Origin: MED-G105 sp050331095
GTDB lineage: Bacteria; Pseudomonadota; Alphaproteobacteria; Caulobacterales; Parvularculaceae
Assembly (NCBI GenBank): GCA_050331095.1
Contig: JBHJHE010000056.1
Coordinates: 1-33,356, forward strand
DNA length: 33,356 bases
Direction: 5' to 3'
This document shows positions 25,892 to 33,356 of the stretch, piece after piece; within the stretch, counting starts at the first letter, position 1; every line of letters begins with the position of its first letter. The position numbers and the translations under genes were made by a program. Under the pieces are notes generated by a model, which did no database searches, was not told the origin of the DNA, and saw only the letters and a program-made list of their open reading frames with translations.

Positions 25892-26455
25892 TCAGCCGCC
25901 GCCGTCGCCAGGCCCGCGGCCCTTCAGGGGCCGGTCGCGCAGGGCGCGGCGCATCAGAACGGCTTTCACCATCCGGCCGGCGAGCGTTTTGTCGACGAAA
26001 TCGACGTGTTCGAAGCCGAGGCCGGCGTAAAAGCCTTCAGCCGGCAAGGTCGACACGCAGGCGAGGGCGTCGCAGTCGGCCGCGACGGCGCCGCGTGCGC
26101 AAGCCTCGACGATCGCGCGGCCGGCCCCGCGGCCCGAAAACACGGGGTGGCAGGCGACGCGACGCAAATGCGCCGTCCGGCCGCCGTCGCTTCGCCGCGG
26201 TCCGACGCTCCAGCCGCCGCAAGCGATCGCCTGCGGCCGCGCGCGGCCGTCCCGGTCGGCGGCTTCGACGACGTAGAAGCGCGGCGACGTGAGCAACGCC
26301 TCGGGCGGCGCGCCGAGCGCGGCGACAAGCGACCGGCGCGTCGGCTCGTCATTGTAACCGACGAACGCCGTCGCATAGGCGTTGCGCATGGCGTCGCGCA
26401 GGCTCGCGGCGTCGTCGGGCCGCGCTCGGCGCAGGGTGAGCGTCAACTCGGTCAT
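25892..26455 (-). CDS. GNAT family N-acetyltransferase
   Basis: 187 residues. The N-terminus TLTLRRARPDDAASLRDAMRNAYATAF is the usual GNAT opening. The acetyl-CoA loop is SGRGAG (107-112) after LRRVACHPVF, and the C-terminal strand-helix FYAGLGFEHVDFVDKTL completes the fold. Substrate unknown. The ATG at 26455 is fixed by the N-terminal match; there is no Shine-Dalgarno, and a CtrA-type box begins at the start codon itself. Longer upstream frames run into non-coding sequence and the M1 gene antisense. It ends about 108 bases before the M3 gene start, same strand. Confidence 0.88.
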   Translation of the reverse strand: MTELTLTLRRARPDDAASLRDAMRNAYATAFVGYNDEPTRRSLVAALGAPPEALLTSPRFYVVEAADRDGRARPQAIACGGWSVGPRRSDGGRTAHLRRVACHPVFSGRGAGRAIVEACARGAVAADCDALACVSTLPAEGFYAGLGFEHVDFVDKTLAGRMVKAVLMRRALRDRPLKGRGPGDGGG

Positions 26456-26471
26456 TAAGAGAAACTTAACC
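26455..26471 (+). promoter_or_regulatory. CtrA-type box next to GNAT start
   Basis: Plus strand TTAA-N7-TTAACC (TTAA 26455-26458, TTAACC 26466-26471), a perfect match to the CtrA consensus TTAA-N7-TTAAC of alphaproteobacteria. It touches the GNAT start codon (minus) and lies about 150 bases before the M1 peptidase gene (plus), so it could act on either. Confidence 0.5.
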
Positions 26472-26618
26472 AAAGTCGCGCCCGGCTTAGCAAGCGCGCG
26501 CACGGCGGGCGCGAACCGAGACCTCGCCGCGCGCCTTCCCCAATGCATCGCCGACTTGGCCTCTTGCGGCCCGCGGCATAACGTCGGCGTTTGTCCGAAC
26601 GAACCCGGAGCGAACGCC

Positions 26619-28622
26619 ATGATCCGAAGCCCCGCGGCCCGCGCGCTGCCGAGCTTCTTGCTCTCTTGCGCGGCTGTTGGCGCGCTTGTCGCGTGCGGCG
26701 CGAGCGACGGCGAGGCGGCCGAGGTCGCGGCCGTCGAGACGGCGCCCGAGGAGGCGCCCGCGCCGACGCCGACGGCGGGCGACGCGACGGTCCGACCGTG
26801 GATCGACGGACCGTTCGACCGGGTGGACGCCTTCACCTACGCGAATGTGGACGAGGTGCGCGTCGCCCACGCCGATCTCGCCCTCAATGTCGACTTCGCG
26901 GCGAAGACCCTGGCGGGCGTCGCGCGCCTGCGCCTCGACTATGTCGATCCGGCGGCGCGGCAGGTCCTTCTCGACACGAACGACCTCAATGTCGAGCGCG
27001 TTGAGGCGAGCGCGGACGGCGAGACGTGGGCGGCGACGGGTTTCGTTCTCGGCGCCGACGATCCGACCCTGGGCTCGAAACTGACGATCGACCTGCCCGA
27101 GGGCGCGCAAGAAGTGCGGATTTCCTACAGCACCAGCCCCGACGCGGCCGGGCTGCAGTGGCTCTCGCCGGCGCAGACGTCGGGCGACGATCCCTACGTC
27201 TACAGCCAGGCGCAGCCGATCCACGCCCGCTCGATGGCGCCGTTGCAGGACACGCCGGCGGTTCGCATGACCTTCAAGGCGCGACTGACGACGTCGCCCG
27301 ACCTGATGGCGGTGATGGCCGCCTCGCAGGACCCCGACGGCGCGCGCGACGGCGAATACTTCTTCGAGATGCCCCAGCCGATCCCGCCCTACCTGCTGGC
27401 GCTCGCCGTCGGCGACATCGTCTTTGAGCCGATCGCCGATACGATCGGCGTTTACGCCGAGCCGTCCGTGGTCGATGCGGCGGCGGCGGAGTTCGAAGAC
27501 GCGCCGAAAATGGAGGCGGCCGCCGCGGCGCTTTACGGGCCCTATCTGTGGGATCGGTACGACATGATCGTCATGCCGCCGAGCTTTCCCTATGGCGGCA
27601 TGGAGAACCCGCGTCTGACGTTCCTGACGCCGACGCTTATCGCCGGCGACAAGAGCCTGACGAACGTCGTCGCGCACGAGATCGCCCATTCCTGGTCGGG
27701 CAATCTCGTCACCAACGCCACCTGGCGCGACGCCTGGCTCAACGAGGGCTTCACGAGTTATGTGGAGAACCGCATCATGGAGCGGCTCTATGGCGAGGAG
27801 CGCGCGGCGATGGAGCGCCTGCTCGACCTCAACGATCTGCGCAACGACATCGCCAATGCGCCGCGGCCTGAGCTCACCCGCCTCAAAATGCCCGCCGACC
27901 TTGAAAGCATCGACGCGGCGTTCAGCAACGTCTCCTACGTCAAGGGGATGTTCTTCCTGAAGTTTCTCGAAGACCGGTTCGGCCGCGAAGCGTTCGACGG
28001 GTTTTTGAGGTCCTACTTCAACGACTACGCCTTCAAGAGCGTCATCACGGAGGATTTCCTGTCGCGTCTTGAAGAAACACTGCGTGCGGAGGACCCGGAC
28101 GCGGTTTCCGACGGCGACATCCTCGCCTGGGTTTACGGGCCCGGCTTGCCCGACACGGCGGAAAAGCCGTTGTCCGACCGGTTCGCCATGGTCGACGTCA
28201 AGCGCGCGGAGTGGCTCGCCGACGATCGCGCCCTCGAAGAGCTTGGCGCTGACGATTGGACGACGCACGAATGGCGTCGCTTCCTGAACGGTCTGCCGAC
28301 GGGGGAGGCCGCGCGCGCGGCGGACCTCGACGATTTCGGCGCGCTCGAATCGGCCTTCTCGCTGTCGGGTCACGGCAACGCCGAGATCGCGTTCGCCTGG
28401 CATATGAAAGCGATCGCCGCCGGCTACGAACCGGCCGACCCGGCGCTCGAGGCGTTTCTTCTGCGCGTCGGGCGCGGCAAGTTCATTTATCCGCTTTACC
28501 GGGCGCTGAGCGACGCCGGCAAGCGCGACTTCGCCCTCGCCGTCTACGAACAGGCGCGGTCCGGCTACCATCCGATCGCGCAGGCCCGCATCGACGCCAT
28601 GCTCGGCTACGCGCCGAGCTGA
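26619..28622 (+). CDS. M1 family zinc aminopeptidase, lipoprotein (leukotriene A4 hydrolase-like)
   Basis: 667 residues. A lipoprotein signal (ALPSFLLSCAAVGALVACG, lipobox LVAC) is followed by an Ala/Glu/Pro linker. Family M1 features: the N-terminal saddle domain with QAQPIHARSMAPLQDTPAVR, the exopeptidase motif GGMEN (326-330), and the zinc site HEIAHSW with His353, Glu354, His357 and Glu376 in WLNEGFTSYVENRIMERLYG. The C-terminal armadillo-type helical domain of LTA4H-like aminopeptidases follows. It removes N-terminal residues from peptides at the envelope. The ATG at 26619 follows GGAG. dapB starts 10 bases downstream, so they likely share a transcript. Confidence 0.95.
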   Translation: MIRSPAARALPSFLLSCAAVGALVACGASDGEAAEVAAVETAPEEAPAPTPTAGDATVRPWIDGPFDRVDAFTYANVDEVRVAHADLALNVDFAAKTLAGVARLRLDYVDPAARQVLLDTNDLNVERVEASADGETWAATGFVLGADDPTLGSKLTIDLPEGAQEVRISYSTSPDAAGLQWLSPAQTSGDDPYVYSQAQPIHARSMAPLQDTPAVRMTFKARLTTSPDLMAVMAASQDPDGARDGEYFFEMPQPIPPYLLALAVGDIVFEPIADTIGVYAEPSVVDAAAAEFEDAPKMEAAAAALYGPYLWDRYDMIVMPPSFPYGGMENPRLTFLTPTLIAGDKSLTNVVAHEIAHSWSGNLVTNATWRDAWLNEGFTSYVENRIMERLYGEERAAMERLLDLNDLRNDIANAPRPELTRLKMPADLESIDAAFSNVSYVKGMFFLKFLEDRFGREAFDGFLRSYFNDYAFKSVITEDFLSRLEETLRAEDPDAVSDGDILAWVYGPGLPDTAEKPLSDRFAMVDVKRAEWLADDRALEELGADDWTTHEWRRFLNGLPTGEAARAADLDDFGALESAFSLSGHGNAEIAFAWHMKAIAAGYEPADPALEAFLLRVGRGKFIYPLYRALSDAGKRDFALAVYEQARSGYHPIAQARIDAMLGYAPS

Positions 28623-28631
28623 TCGCCGGCT

Positions 28632-29456
28632 GTGGTCCGCATCGTCGTTCTCGGCGCCGCGGGGCGCATGGGCCGTGCGATCGCGGGCGCGGCGATGGAC
28701 GCTGCCGGCGTCGATCTCGTCGGCGGCGTCGACGGCCCCGGCGAGGCGCGCCAAGACCTCGGCGAGCGGGCGGGCCGCGGCCCGATCGGCGTCGTCTCAC
28801 GGGAGAGGCTTGACGATCTGCCGGCGGACGTTCTGACGGCGGAAAGCGTGCTCGTCGACTTTACGACCGCGGCGGCCGCGGCGGACCACGCTGAGGCGGC
28901 GGCGGTGCGCGGGACGCCCATCGTCATCGGCGCGACCGGCTTCGAGGCCAGCCACGAGGCCCGGATCGCCGAGGCGGCGCGCCGGGTCGCCATCGTCAAG
29001 TCCGGCAATATGAGCCTCGGCGTCAATCTCATCGTCGCCCTGGCGCGCCGCGCGGCCGCGGCGCTCGGGCCGGAGTTCGACGTCGAGATCGTCGAGGCCC
29101 ATCACCGCTGGAAGGCGGACGCCCCGTCGGGGACGGCGCTGATGCTTGGGCGCGCCGTCGCCGAGGCGCGCGGCGGACCCCTCGACGACGTCGCCGCCTA
29201 CGGCCGCCACGGCGCCTCGGCGACGCGCGGAGAGGACGAGATCGGCTTCGCGGCCGTCCGCGGCGGGGGCGTCGTCGGCGACCATGAAGCTCTGTTTCTC
29301 GGCGTCGACGAGGCCGTCTCCATAGGCCATCGCGCCTTCGACCGGCGTCTTTTCGCCAACGGGGCCCTGCGCGCGGCGCGCTGGCTCGCCGAGCGCAATC
29401 TCGCCGGCGGCGGCCCCGGCCTTTTCGACATGACCGACGTTTTGGGCCTCGACTGA
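28632..29456 (+). CDS. dapB: 4-hydroxy-tetrahydrodipicolinate reductase
   Basis: Second step of the diaminopimelate/lysine pathway, NAD(P)H-dependent, feeding peptidoglycan and lysine. 274 residues. The nucleotide motif is LGAAGRMGRAI (7-17), SGNMSLGVNL is at 124-133, and the signature EAHHRWKADAPSGTAL (155-170) holds catalytic His157/158 and Lys161; Trp160 replaces the more usual small or basic residue between HH and K. The start is GTG 28632, 10 bases after the M1 gene stop. The N-terminus VRIVVLGAAGRMG is standard. Confidence 0.97.
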   Translation: MVRIVVLGAAGRMGRAIAGAAMDAAGVDLVGGVDGPGEARQDLGERAGRGPIGVVSRERLDDLPADVLTAESVLVDFTTAAAAADHAEAAAVRGTPIVIGATGFEASHEARIAEAARRVAIVKSGNMSLGVNLIVALARRAAAALGPEFDVEIVEAHHRWKADAPSGTALMLGRAVAEARGGPLDDVAAYGRHGASATRGEDEIGFAAVRGGGVVGDHEALFLGVDEAVSIGHRAFDRRLFANGALRAARWLAERNLAGGGPGLFDMTDVLGLD

Positions 29457-29517
29457 CCCGAATTGGCGCGTCGGTCCCGCAACGGCGCCGCTTGGGACGT
29501 CGGCGCAAGGAACATTT

Positions 29518-29537
29518 AACCGCGTCGACGCGCGGTT
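29518..29537 (+). terminator. Possible weak terminator after dapB
   Basis: A dyad with arms AACCGCG and CGCGGTT around six bases, followed by TCCTTAACC. Only a short T-run follows, so it may instead be an operator for the next gene; TTAACC half-sites flank it at 29516 and 29541 but not with CtrA spacing. Confidence 0.3.
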
Positions 29538-29588
29538 TCCTTAACCGTTCGCCCTTCAATCTTACCAAAGGTTTAGGAGGGAGCGGCG

Positions 29589-30143
29589 ATGCGGTTGGAG
29601 CTTTTTGCGGCCGGGGCGATGGTGTTCGTCGCCTTCGGCGTCGTGCGCTATATGGAGCGCGAGACGGCGGCGCTTGAGGCGTCGAACGCGGCGACGGCGG
29701 TGGCGATTGAAAACGCGACGGAGACCGCCGAGGCGGCGCCCGACGACCTTAGCGCCTACTATGGCGCCATCAGTCCCGAAGTGCGCATCCCGAAAGGTCC
29801 GCACAACCAGTATTTCGTCACGGCCGCGGTCAACAAGCGCCCCGCCTCGTTCCTCGTCGACACGGGCGCGAGCTATGTCGCCTTGCGCGCGAGCGACGCG
29901 GCCGGGGCGGGCGTCGTCACGAGCCCGCGCGATTTCAGCCACCCCGTGCGCACGGCGAACGGCGAGACGCGCGCCGCGCTCGTCAAACTGCGCCGTATCG
30001 AGATCGACGGCCTTCGCGTCGACAATGTCGACGCGTTCGTGTTGCCCGACGCGCAGCTCGGCATGAACCTCCTCGGCATGAGCTTTCTGTCGCGTCTCGA
30101 GAGCGTCGAGGCGCGCCGGGGCGAACTGATCCTCCGGGGCTGA
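29589..30143 (+). CDS. Retropepsin-like aspartic protease, membrane-anchored
   Basis: A 184-residue protein of the bacterial TIGR02281/retropepsin-like family. One N-terminal membrane segment (about 5-19) and a linker precede a single protease domain: FLVDTGASYVALR with catalytic Asp91, then VRTANGETRAALVKLRRIEI, and the closing GMNLLGMSFLSRL flap/core motif. Such proteins act as homodimers facing the periplasm; relatives such as rickettsial APRc process envelope proteins. A strong AGGAGGGAG precedes the ATG at 29589. Its TGA stop directly abuts the stop of the convergent monooxygenase gene. Confidence 0.9.
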   Translation: MRLELFAAGAMVFVAFGVVRYMERETAALEASNAATAVAIENATETAEAAPDDLSAYYGAISPEVRIPKGPHNQYFVTAAVNKRPASFLVDTGASYVALRASDAAGAGVVTSPRDFSHPVRTANGETRAALVKLRRIEIDGLRVDNVDAFVLPDAQLGMNLLGMSFLSRLESVEARRGELILRG

Positions 30144-31391
30144 TCAGTTCGCGCCGATGGGCCGCATGAGGCTCGGCAAGTCGCCTGAGTCGGCGCCCGC
30201 TTCGCGCATGAAGAACCGCCGCAATGGATCGACGGCGTTGACCGCGCCAAGGCCAAGCCTGCGAGCGAGGCGGATCGGCGCGACGTCGTTCGAGAACAGA
30301 CGATTGCAAAAATCCGTTCCCAGCGCGAGTGCGGTTCCGTCGAACCGCCGCCAGCGCTCGTAAGGTCCAAGGCTCGAAAGCGCGCCGATGTCGAGCCCGA
30401 CGCCGCGCGCGTCGGCGACGGCGTCCGTCAGCGCCGCCACGTCCTTGACGCCGAGATTCAAGCCCTGGCCCGCGATCGGGTGGATCGCGCGCGCGGCGTC
30501 GCCGACGAGCGCAAGACGCGGCGCGACGAGACTGTGCGCGAGGGTGAAACGCACGGGAAACGTCTCCCGCGGCCCGTCGAGCGCGACGGCGCCGTAGCGA
30601 TCGCCGATGCGTTCGGCGAGCGCGGCGCGGAAGCCCTCGTCGCTGAGCGCGAGGTAGGCGGGCGCTGCGTCGCTCTTCTCGGTCCAGACGATCGACGCGC
30701 GATTTCTCGCAAGCGGCAGGATCGCGAAGGGGCCTGAAGGCAGAAAAAGTTCGTGGGCGACGCCGCCATGCGGGCGCTCGAGCGCGACCGTCGCGACGAT
30801 CGCCGTCTGGCCGTAGCCCCACTCGGTCGTCTTGATCCCCGCTTCGGCGCGCAAGGGCGAGCCGCGCCCGTCCGCCGCGACAACGAGGCGCGCGGCGAGC
30901 CGGCGGCCGTCGTCGAGGTCGACGGTCGCGCGCGGATCGGCGAAGGCCGCGCCGGTGCGCCGCGCGCCGTCGATGAGCGCGACGTTTGGGTCGTCGGCGA
31001 GGCGGGCGTAGATCGCCCGGCGCATCGCCCGGTTTTCGAAGATCCAGCCGAGGGGCCCGTCCGCGGCCGACTGCGCGCCTTCGAAATGCAGACTGAGCGA
31101 CGACGCCCGCGCCGCCGCGCCGGGCGCGATATCCCCGTCGCTGACGAGAATATGGTCGATCGCGCCGGCGCCGGCCGCGGCGTCGTCCCAGATCCCGAGG
31201 CGGCGGAAGAGCCGCGCGCTCGCATAGGCGATCGCAGTCGTGCGGCCGTCATAGGCGTCCGACAGCAGTTCGCCGCGCGGCCGCGCGTCGACGACCGCGC
31301 AGCGAAAGCCGCGCGCGGCGAGGGCGAGGGCGGCGAGGCCGCCAGCGAGGCCGCCGCCGACGACGGCGACGTCGAAGTCTTCGTGAGCCAT
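30144..31391 (-). CDS. UbiH/UbiF/COQ6-family FAD monooxygenase
   Basis: A 415-residue flavin monooxygenase of the kind that hydroxylates the ubiquinone ring. Motifs in order: the GxGxxG fold DVAVVGGGLAGGLAALALAARG (7-28), YDGRTTAIAYAS (substrate region), AADGRGSPLRAEAGI (DG motif), and GDAARAIHPIAGQGLNLGVKDV (Asp298), diagnostic of the UbiH/VisC/COQ6 group. Which ring carbon it acts on cannot be read from sequence, so no symbol is assigned. The ATG at 31391 begins MAHEDFDVAVVGGG; 24 further upstream residues in frame do not look coding. No clear Shine-Dalgarno. Divergent from amt. Confidence 0.92.
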   Translation of the reverse strand: MAHEDFDVAVVGGGLAGGLAALALAARGFRCAVVDARPRGELLSDAYDGRTTAIAYASARLFRRLGIWDDAAAGAGAIDHILVSDGDIAPGAAARASSLSLHFEGAQSAADGPLGWIFENRAMRRAIYARLADDPNVALIDGARRTGAAFADPRATVDLDDGRRLAARLVVAADGRGSPLRAEAGIKTTEWGYGQTAIVATVALERPHGGVAHELFLPSGPFAILPLARNRASIVWTEKSDAAPAYLALSDEGFRAALAERIGDRYGAVALDGPRETFPVRFTLAHSLVAPRLALVGDAARAIHPIAGQGLNLGVKDVAALTDAVADARGVGLDIGALSSLGPYERWRRFDGTALALGTDFCNRLFSNDVAPIRLARRLGLGAVNAVDPLRRFFMREAGADSGDLPSLMRPIGAN

Positions 31392-31449
31392 GGCGGCTAT
31401 TGTGGCCCCGCCGTCGCGTCCGCGTCCAGTCGCCGCCGCGCCGCGGCCT

Positions 31450-31497
31450 ATATTGCAGCGCAATATTCATCCTTGCGCGGTTGGTCGGCGCAATTTA
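31450..31497. promoter_or_regulatory. Dyad operator-like site between the ubiH-like gene and amt
   Basis: A perfect inverted repeat, ATATTGC-AGC-GCAATAT (31450-31466), overlaps a second one, GCGCAA (31458-31463) with TTGCGC (31473-31478). GCGCAATTTA at 31488 repeats GCGCAATATT of 31458 at a 30-base offset. It lies in the 152-base divergent gap, 59 bases from the monooxygenase start and about 78 from amt. It looks like a regulator binding site; it does not match the NtrC consensus well. Confidence 0.4.
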
Positions 31498-31543
31498 GCG
31501 TTCGTCGATTGGCGACGGGCGGATCGACGGCGGGAGCGGGGCG

Positions 31544-32866
31544 TTGGCGGCGGAAACATCGACACTGAAACGTCTTGGAGCGGCCGTCGTGACGACGCTT
31601 GTCGTCGCCGCGCTCGCCAGCGCCCCCGCCGCCGCCCAGGACGCTGCGCCGGCGAGCGAGTCCGCCGTCTACGTTTTCAACACGCTCCTCTTTCTCTTCG
31701 CAGGCATGGTCGTCATGTTCATGGCGGCGGGCTTTTGCATGCTCGAGGTGGGGCTTGTTCGGGCCAAGAACGCCGCGACGATCTGCGTCAAGAACGTGGC
31801 GCTCTTCGCCATCGCCGGCCTGATGGTCTGGCTGACGGGCTACAACCTCATCTACGGCGTCGATCCAGGCGGCCTCCTCGGCGACTTTTCCCTGTGGCGC
31901 GCCGACGATCGCGATCCGATCGCCCGGGGGCACGCGGCGTCGTCGGACTGGTACTTTCAGATGGTGTTCGTCGCGACGTGCGCTTCGATCGTCTCGGGCG
32001 CGCTTGCGGAACGGATCAAACTGTTTCCGTTCCTCGTCTTCACCGCGGTGCTCACGGGGCTGATCTATCCGATCCAGGCCTCGTGGGAGTGGGGCGCGGG
32101 CTATCTCGACGCCCGCTGGAAGTTTTCCGACTTCGCCGGCTCGACGCTCGTCCACGCCACCGGCGGCTGGGCGGCGCTCGCCGGCGCGCTTGTCGTCGGC
32201 CCGCGCAACGGCAAATACGCGGGCGGGCGCGTCAACCCGATCCCCGGCTCGAACCTGCCGCTCGCGACGCTCGGCACGTTCATCCTGTGGCTCGGCTGGT
32301 TCGGCTTCAACGGCGGCTCCCAGCTCGCCCTCGGCACCATCGAGGACGCGCGATCGGTCGCCGACGTTTTCGTCAACACGAATATGGCCGCCTGCGGCGG
32401 CGTCGTCTCGTCGCTCGCCATGACGTGGTTCATCTATCGCCGCGTCGACCTCACCGTCGTCCTCAACGGCGCGATCGGCGGCCTCGTCTCGATCACCGCC
32501 GAGCCGCTCGCCCCCGCTATCTGGCAGGCCGTCGTCATCGGCGCCTTCGGCGGCGTCATCGTCACCGCCGCCGTGCCGCTCCTAGATCGCTTGCGGATCG
32601 ACGACGTCGTCGGCGCGATCCCGGCGCATCTCTTCTGCGGGATCTGGGGCACGATGGTCGTTCCGTGGACGAACGGCGAGGCGAGCTTTCTCGGTCAGGC
32701 CGTCGGCGTCGCCATGAACGCCGCCTTCGTCTTCACCCTCAGCATGCTCGCCTGGATCGCGCTCCGGTATTCCGTCGGCGTGCGCGCTCGGGAGGACGAC
32801 GAGCTTCTCGGCCTAGACAAGTCGGAGCTCGGGCTCGAAGCCTATCCGGAATTCGCGGCGCGGTGA
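31544..32866 (+). CDS. amt: Ammonium transporter (Amt family)
   Basis: A 440-residue inner-membrane ammonium channel. A cleaved signal-like segment (about 8-32, ending APAAAQ) is followed by eleven predicted membrane helices. Marks include the AGMVVMFMAAGFCMLEVGLVRAKN block, SGALAERIKL, the twin pore histidines His204 (VHATGGWAALAGA) and His362 (HLFCGIWGT), and LGWFGFNGGS. The start is TTG 31544, preceded by GGGAG at 31532; no ATG exists upstream in frame and the signal peptide begins just after. No glnK/glnB gene is adjacent, which is unusual since the pair is often linked. Ends 13 bases before a CtrA-type palindrome. Confidence 0.96.
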   Translation: MAAETSTLKRLGAAVVTTLVVAALASAPAAAQDAAPASESAVYVFNTLLFLFAGMVVMFMAAGFCMLEVGLVRAKNAATICVKNVALFAIAGLMVWLTGYNLIYGVDPGGLLGDFSLWRADDRDPIARGHAASSDWYFQMVFVATCASIVSGALAERIKLFPFLVFTAVLTGLIYPIQASWEWGAGYLDARWKFSDFAGSTLVHATGGWAALAGALVVGPRNGKYAGGRVNPIPGSNLPLATLGTFILWLGWFGFNGGSQLALGTIEDARSVADVFVNTNMAACGGVVSSLAMTWFIYRRVDLTVVLNGAIGGLVSITAEPLAPAIWQAVVIGAFGGVIVTAAVPLLDRLRIDDVVGAIPAHLFCGIWGTMVVPWTNGEASFLGQAVGVAMNAAFVFTLSMLAWIALRYSVGVRAREDDELLGLDKSELGLEAYPEFAAR

Positions 32867-32877
32867 GCGTCGCGAAA

Positions 32878-32896
32878 GGTTAACGCGGCGTTAACC
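32878..32896. promoter_or_regulatory. Perfect palindromic CtrA-type box upstream of ftsK
   Basis: The palindrome GGTTAACGC-G-GCGTTAACC (9-bp arms, 1-base centre) contains TTAA-N7-TTAACC read in either direction, the CtrA consensus. It lies 60 bases before the ftsK ATG. Looser flanks (CGCGAAA and TTTTCGCG) extend the symmetry, and the hairpin could also help end amt transcription. Confidence 0.65.
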
Positions 32897-32956
32897 CTTT
32901 TCGCGCGTCCGCATGGCAAATTGCGGGGCGAAGCCATATAGCCGCCAAGCCGATCG

Positions 32957-33356
32957 ATGCCACGCAAAAAGACCCGACGCGGCGCCCGCGCCGTCTATGA
33001 TCCGTCCGCTGACGTCGACTTCGCCGACGACCTGCCGGCGCGCCTGCGGCGCTGGCGGCGCGCGTTTTTCGTGCGCGCGGGCGGCGTGGCGACGATTTTT
33101 CTCGGTCTTTGGCTGGCGGCGGCGTTCGCGACGTTCTCAATCAGCGATGCGAGCTTCAACGCTGCGACGGCGGCCCCGACGCGCAACGTCGCCGGGCCGG
33201 CCGGCGCGGCCGTCTCCGACCTCCTGCTCCAGTCGTTCGGCGCCGCGTCGCTCGCCTTGATCGCGCCGCTCCTGATCTGGGCCCCCGCCGCGACGCGCCG
33301 GGGCGCGCGCCGGCCGCACGCGACGCCGCCGCGCGCCTGGGCGCGCCTGGGCGCGG
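32957..33356 (+). CDS. ftsK: DNA translocase FtsK, N-terminal part, cut by window end
   Basis: 133 residues visible, open to the right edge. A basic N-terminus (MPRKKTRRGARAVYDP) leads to a first membrane helix (about 41-60), then FSISDASFNAATAAPTRNVAGPAGA, the periplasmic loop typical of alphaproteobacterial FtsK, and a second helix (84-110). FtsK sits at the division septum and pumps chromosome termini; the motor and gamma domains lie outside the window. The ATG at 32957 gives the expected N-terminus; no strong Shine-Dalgarno was seen. The CtrA-type box 60 bases upstream suggests cell-cycle control. Confidence 0.9.
   Translation, partial: MPRKKTRRGARAVYDPSADVDFADDLPARLRRWRRAFFVRAGGVATIFLGLWLAAAFATFSISDASFNAATAAPTRNVAGPAGAAVSDLLLQSFGAASLALIAPLLIWAPAATRRGARRPHATPPRAWARLGA

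Noticed and set aside
26487..28754. Long minus-strand frame (755 codons) opposite the M1 peptidase gene
   Set aside because: Shadow; the plus strand carries intact GGMEN and HEIAH motifs.
29516..29546. Two TTAACC half-sites upstream of the retropepsin gene
   Set aside because: Too far apart for a CtrA site; each half alone is expected by chance.
1..33356. CRISPR arrays, tRNA/rRNA genes, insertion sequences, integrases, toxin-antitoxin or defence systems
   Set aside because: Looked for on both strands; no repeat-spacer pattern, cloverleaf, transposase or defence-type domain could be supported.

Overview
The window is a very GC-rich chromosomal segment with strong G/C third-position bias. It reads as a free-living alphaproteobacterium. 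Supporting points (inference, not a phylogeny): the rbfA/truB/rpsO/pnp and dnaK/dnaJ housekeeping sets, CtrA-type boxes (TTAA-N7-TTAACC) in front of ftsK and beside a GNAT gene, and many lipoprotein or exported peptidases as in marine Parvularculales or Hyphomonadaceae-like lineages. No tRNA, rRNA, CRISPR array, transposase, integrase or phage gene was seen. It is mostly core genome with a few accessory and decaying genes.

Layout. 1-1342: C-terminal part of a membrane-anchored FGE-sulfatase (SUMF1)-domain protein cut by the window edge. 1671-4899: dnaK, a terminator, a strongly folded leader, then dnaJ. 4956-6269: a lipoprotein with an HExxPGHH motif. 6281-7843 (-): a photolyase/cryptochrome-family protein, with a possible 63-aa divergent ORF. 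8081-13781 (-): a nonsense-mutated conserved hypothetical, a DUF4253 protein translationally coupled to a DUF885 lipoprotein, and an S9 prolyl-oligopeptidase-family enzyme. 14119-17446 (-): pnp, an SDR dehydrogenase and rpsO. 17652-19049 (+): type II NADH dehydrogenase-like flavoprotein. 19073-21415 (-): hybrid histidine kinase. 21503-23821 (-): esterase, truB, rbfA. 23906-26455 (-): exported M3 peptidase and a GNAT acetyltransferase. 26619-30143 (+): M1-type lipoprotein aminopeptidase, dapB, retropepsin-like protease. 30144-31391 (-): UbiH/COQ6-family monooxygenase. 31544-32866 (+): Amt ammonium transporter. 32957-end (+): start of ftsK.

How the genes fit together. Three themes stand out: protein folding and RNA/ribosome maturation (DnaK, DnaJ, RbfA, TruB, S15, PNPase); peptide scavenging in the envelope (six probable peptidases, five with export or lipoprotein signals and one membrane-anchored), which pairs naturally with ammonium transport and lysine/DAP synthesis; and respiration/quinone chemistry (Ndh-like and UbiH-like flavoproteins). 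The usual rbfA-truB-rpsO-pnp string is present but split by unrelated genes.

I found no multi-gene system I could defend as new. The best leads are two glutamate-to-stop changes in one conserved gene, a perfect palindromic CtrA-type box at ftsK, a second CtrA-type box touching a GNAT start codon, a large hairpin just before dnaJ, a dyad operator between the ubiH-like gene and amt, and a histidine kinase whose N-terminal reading frame has no ordinary start codon.
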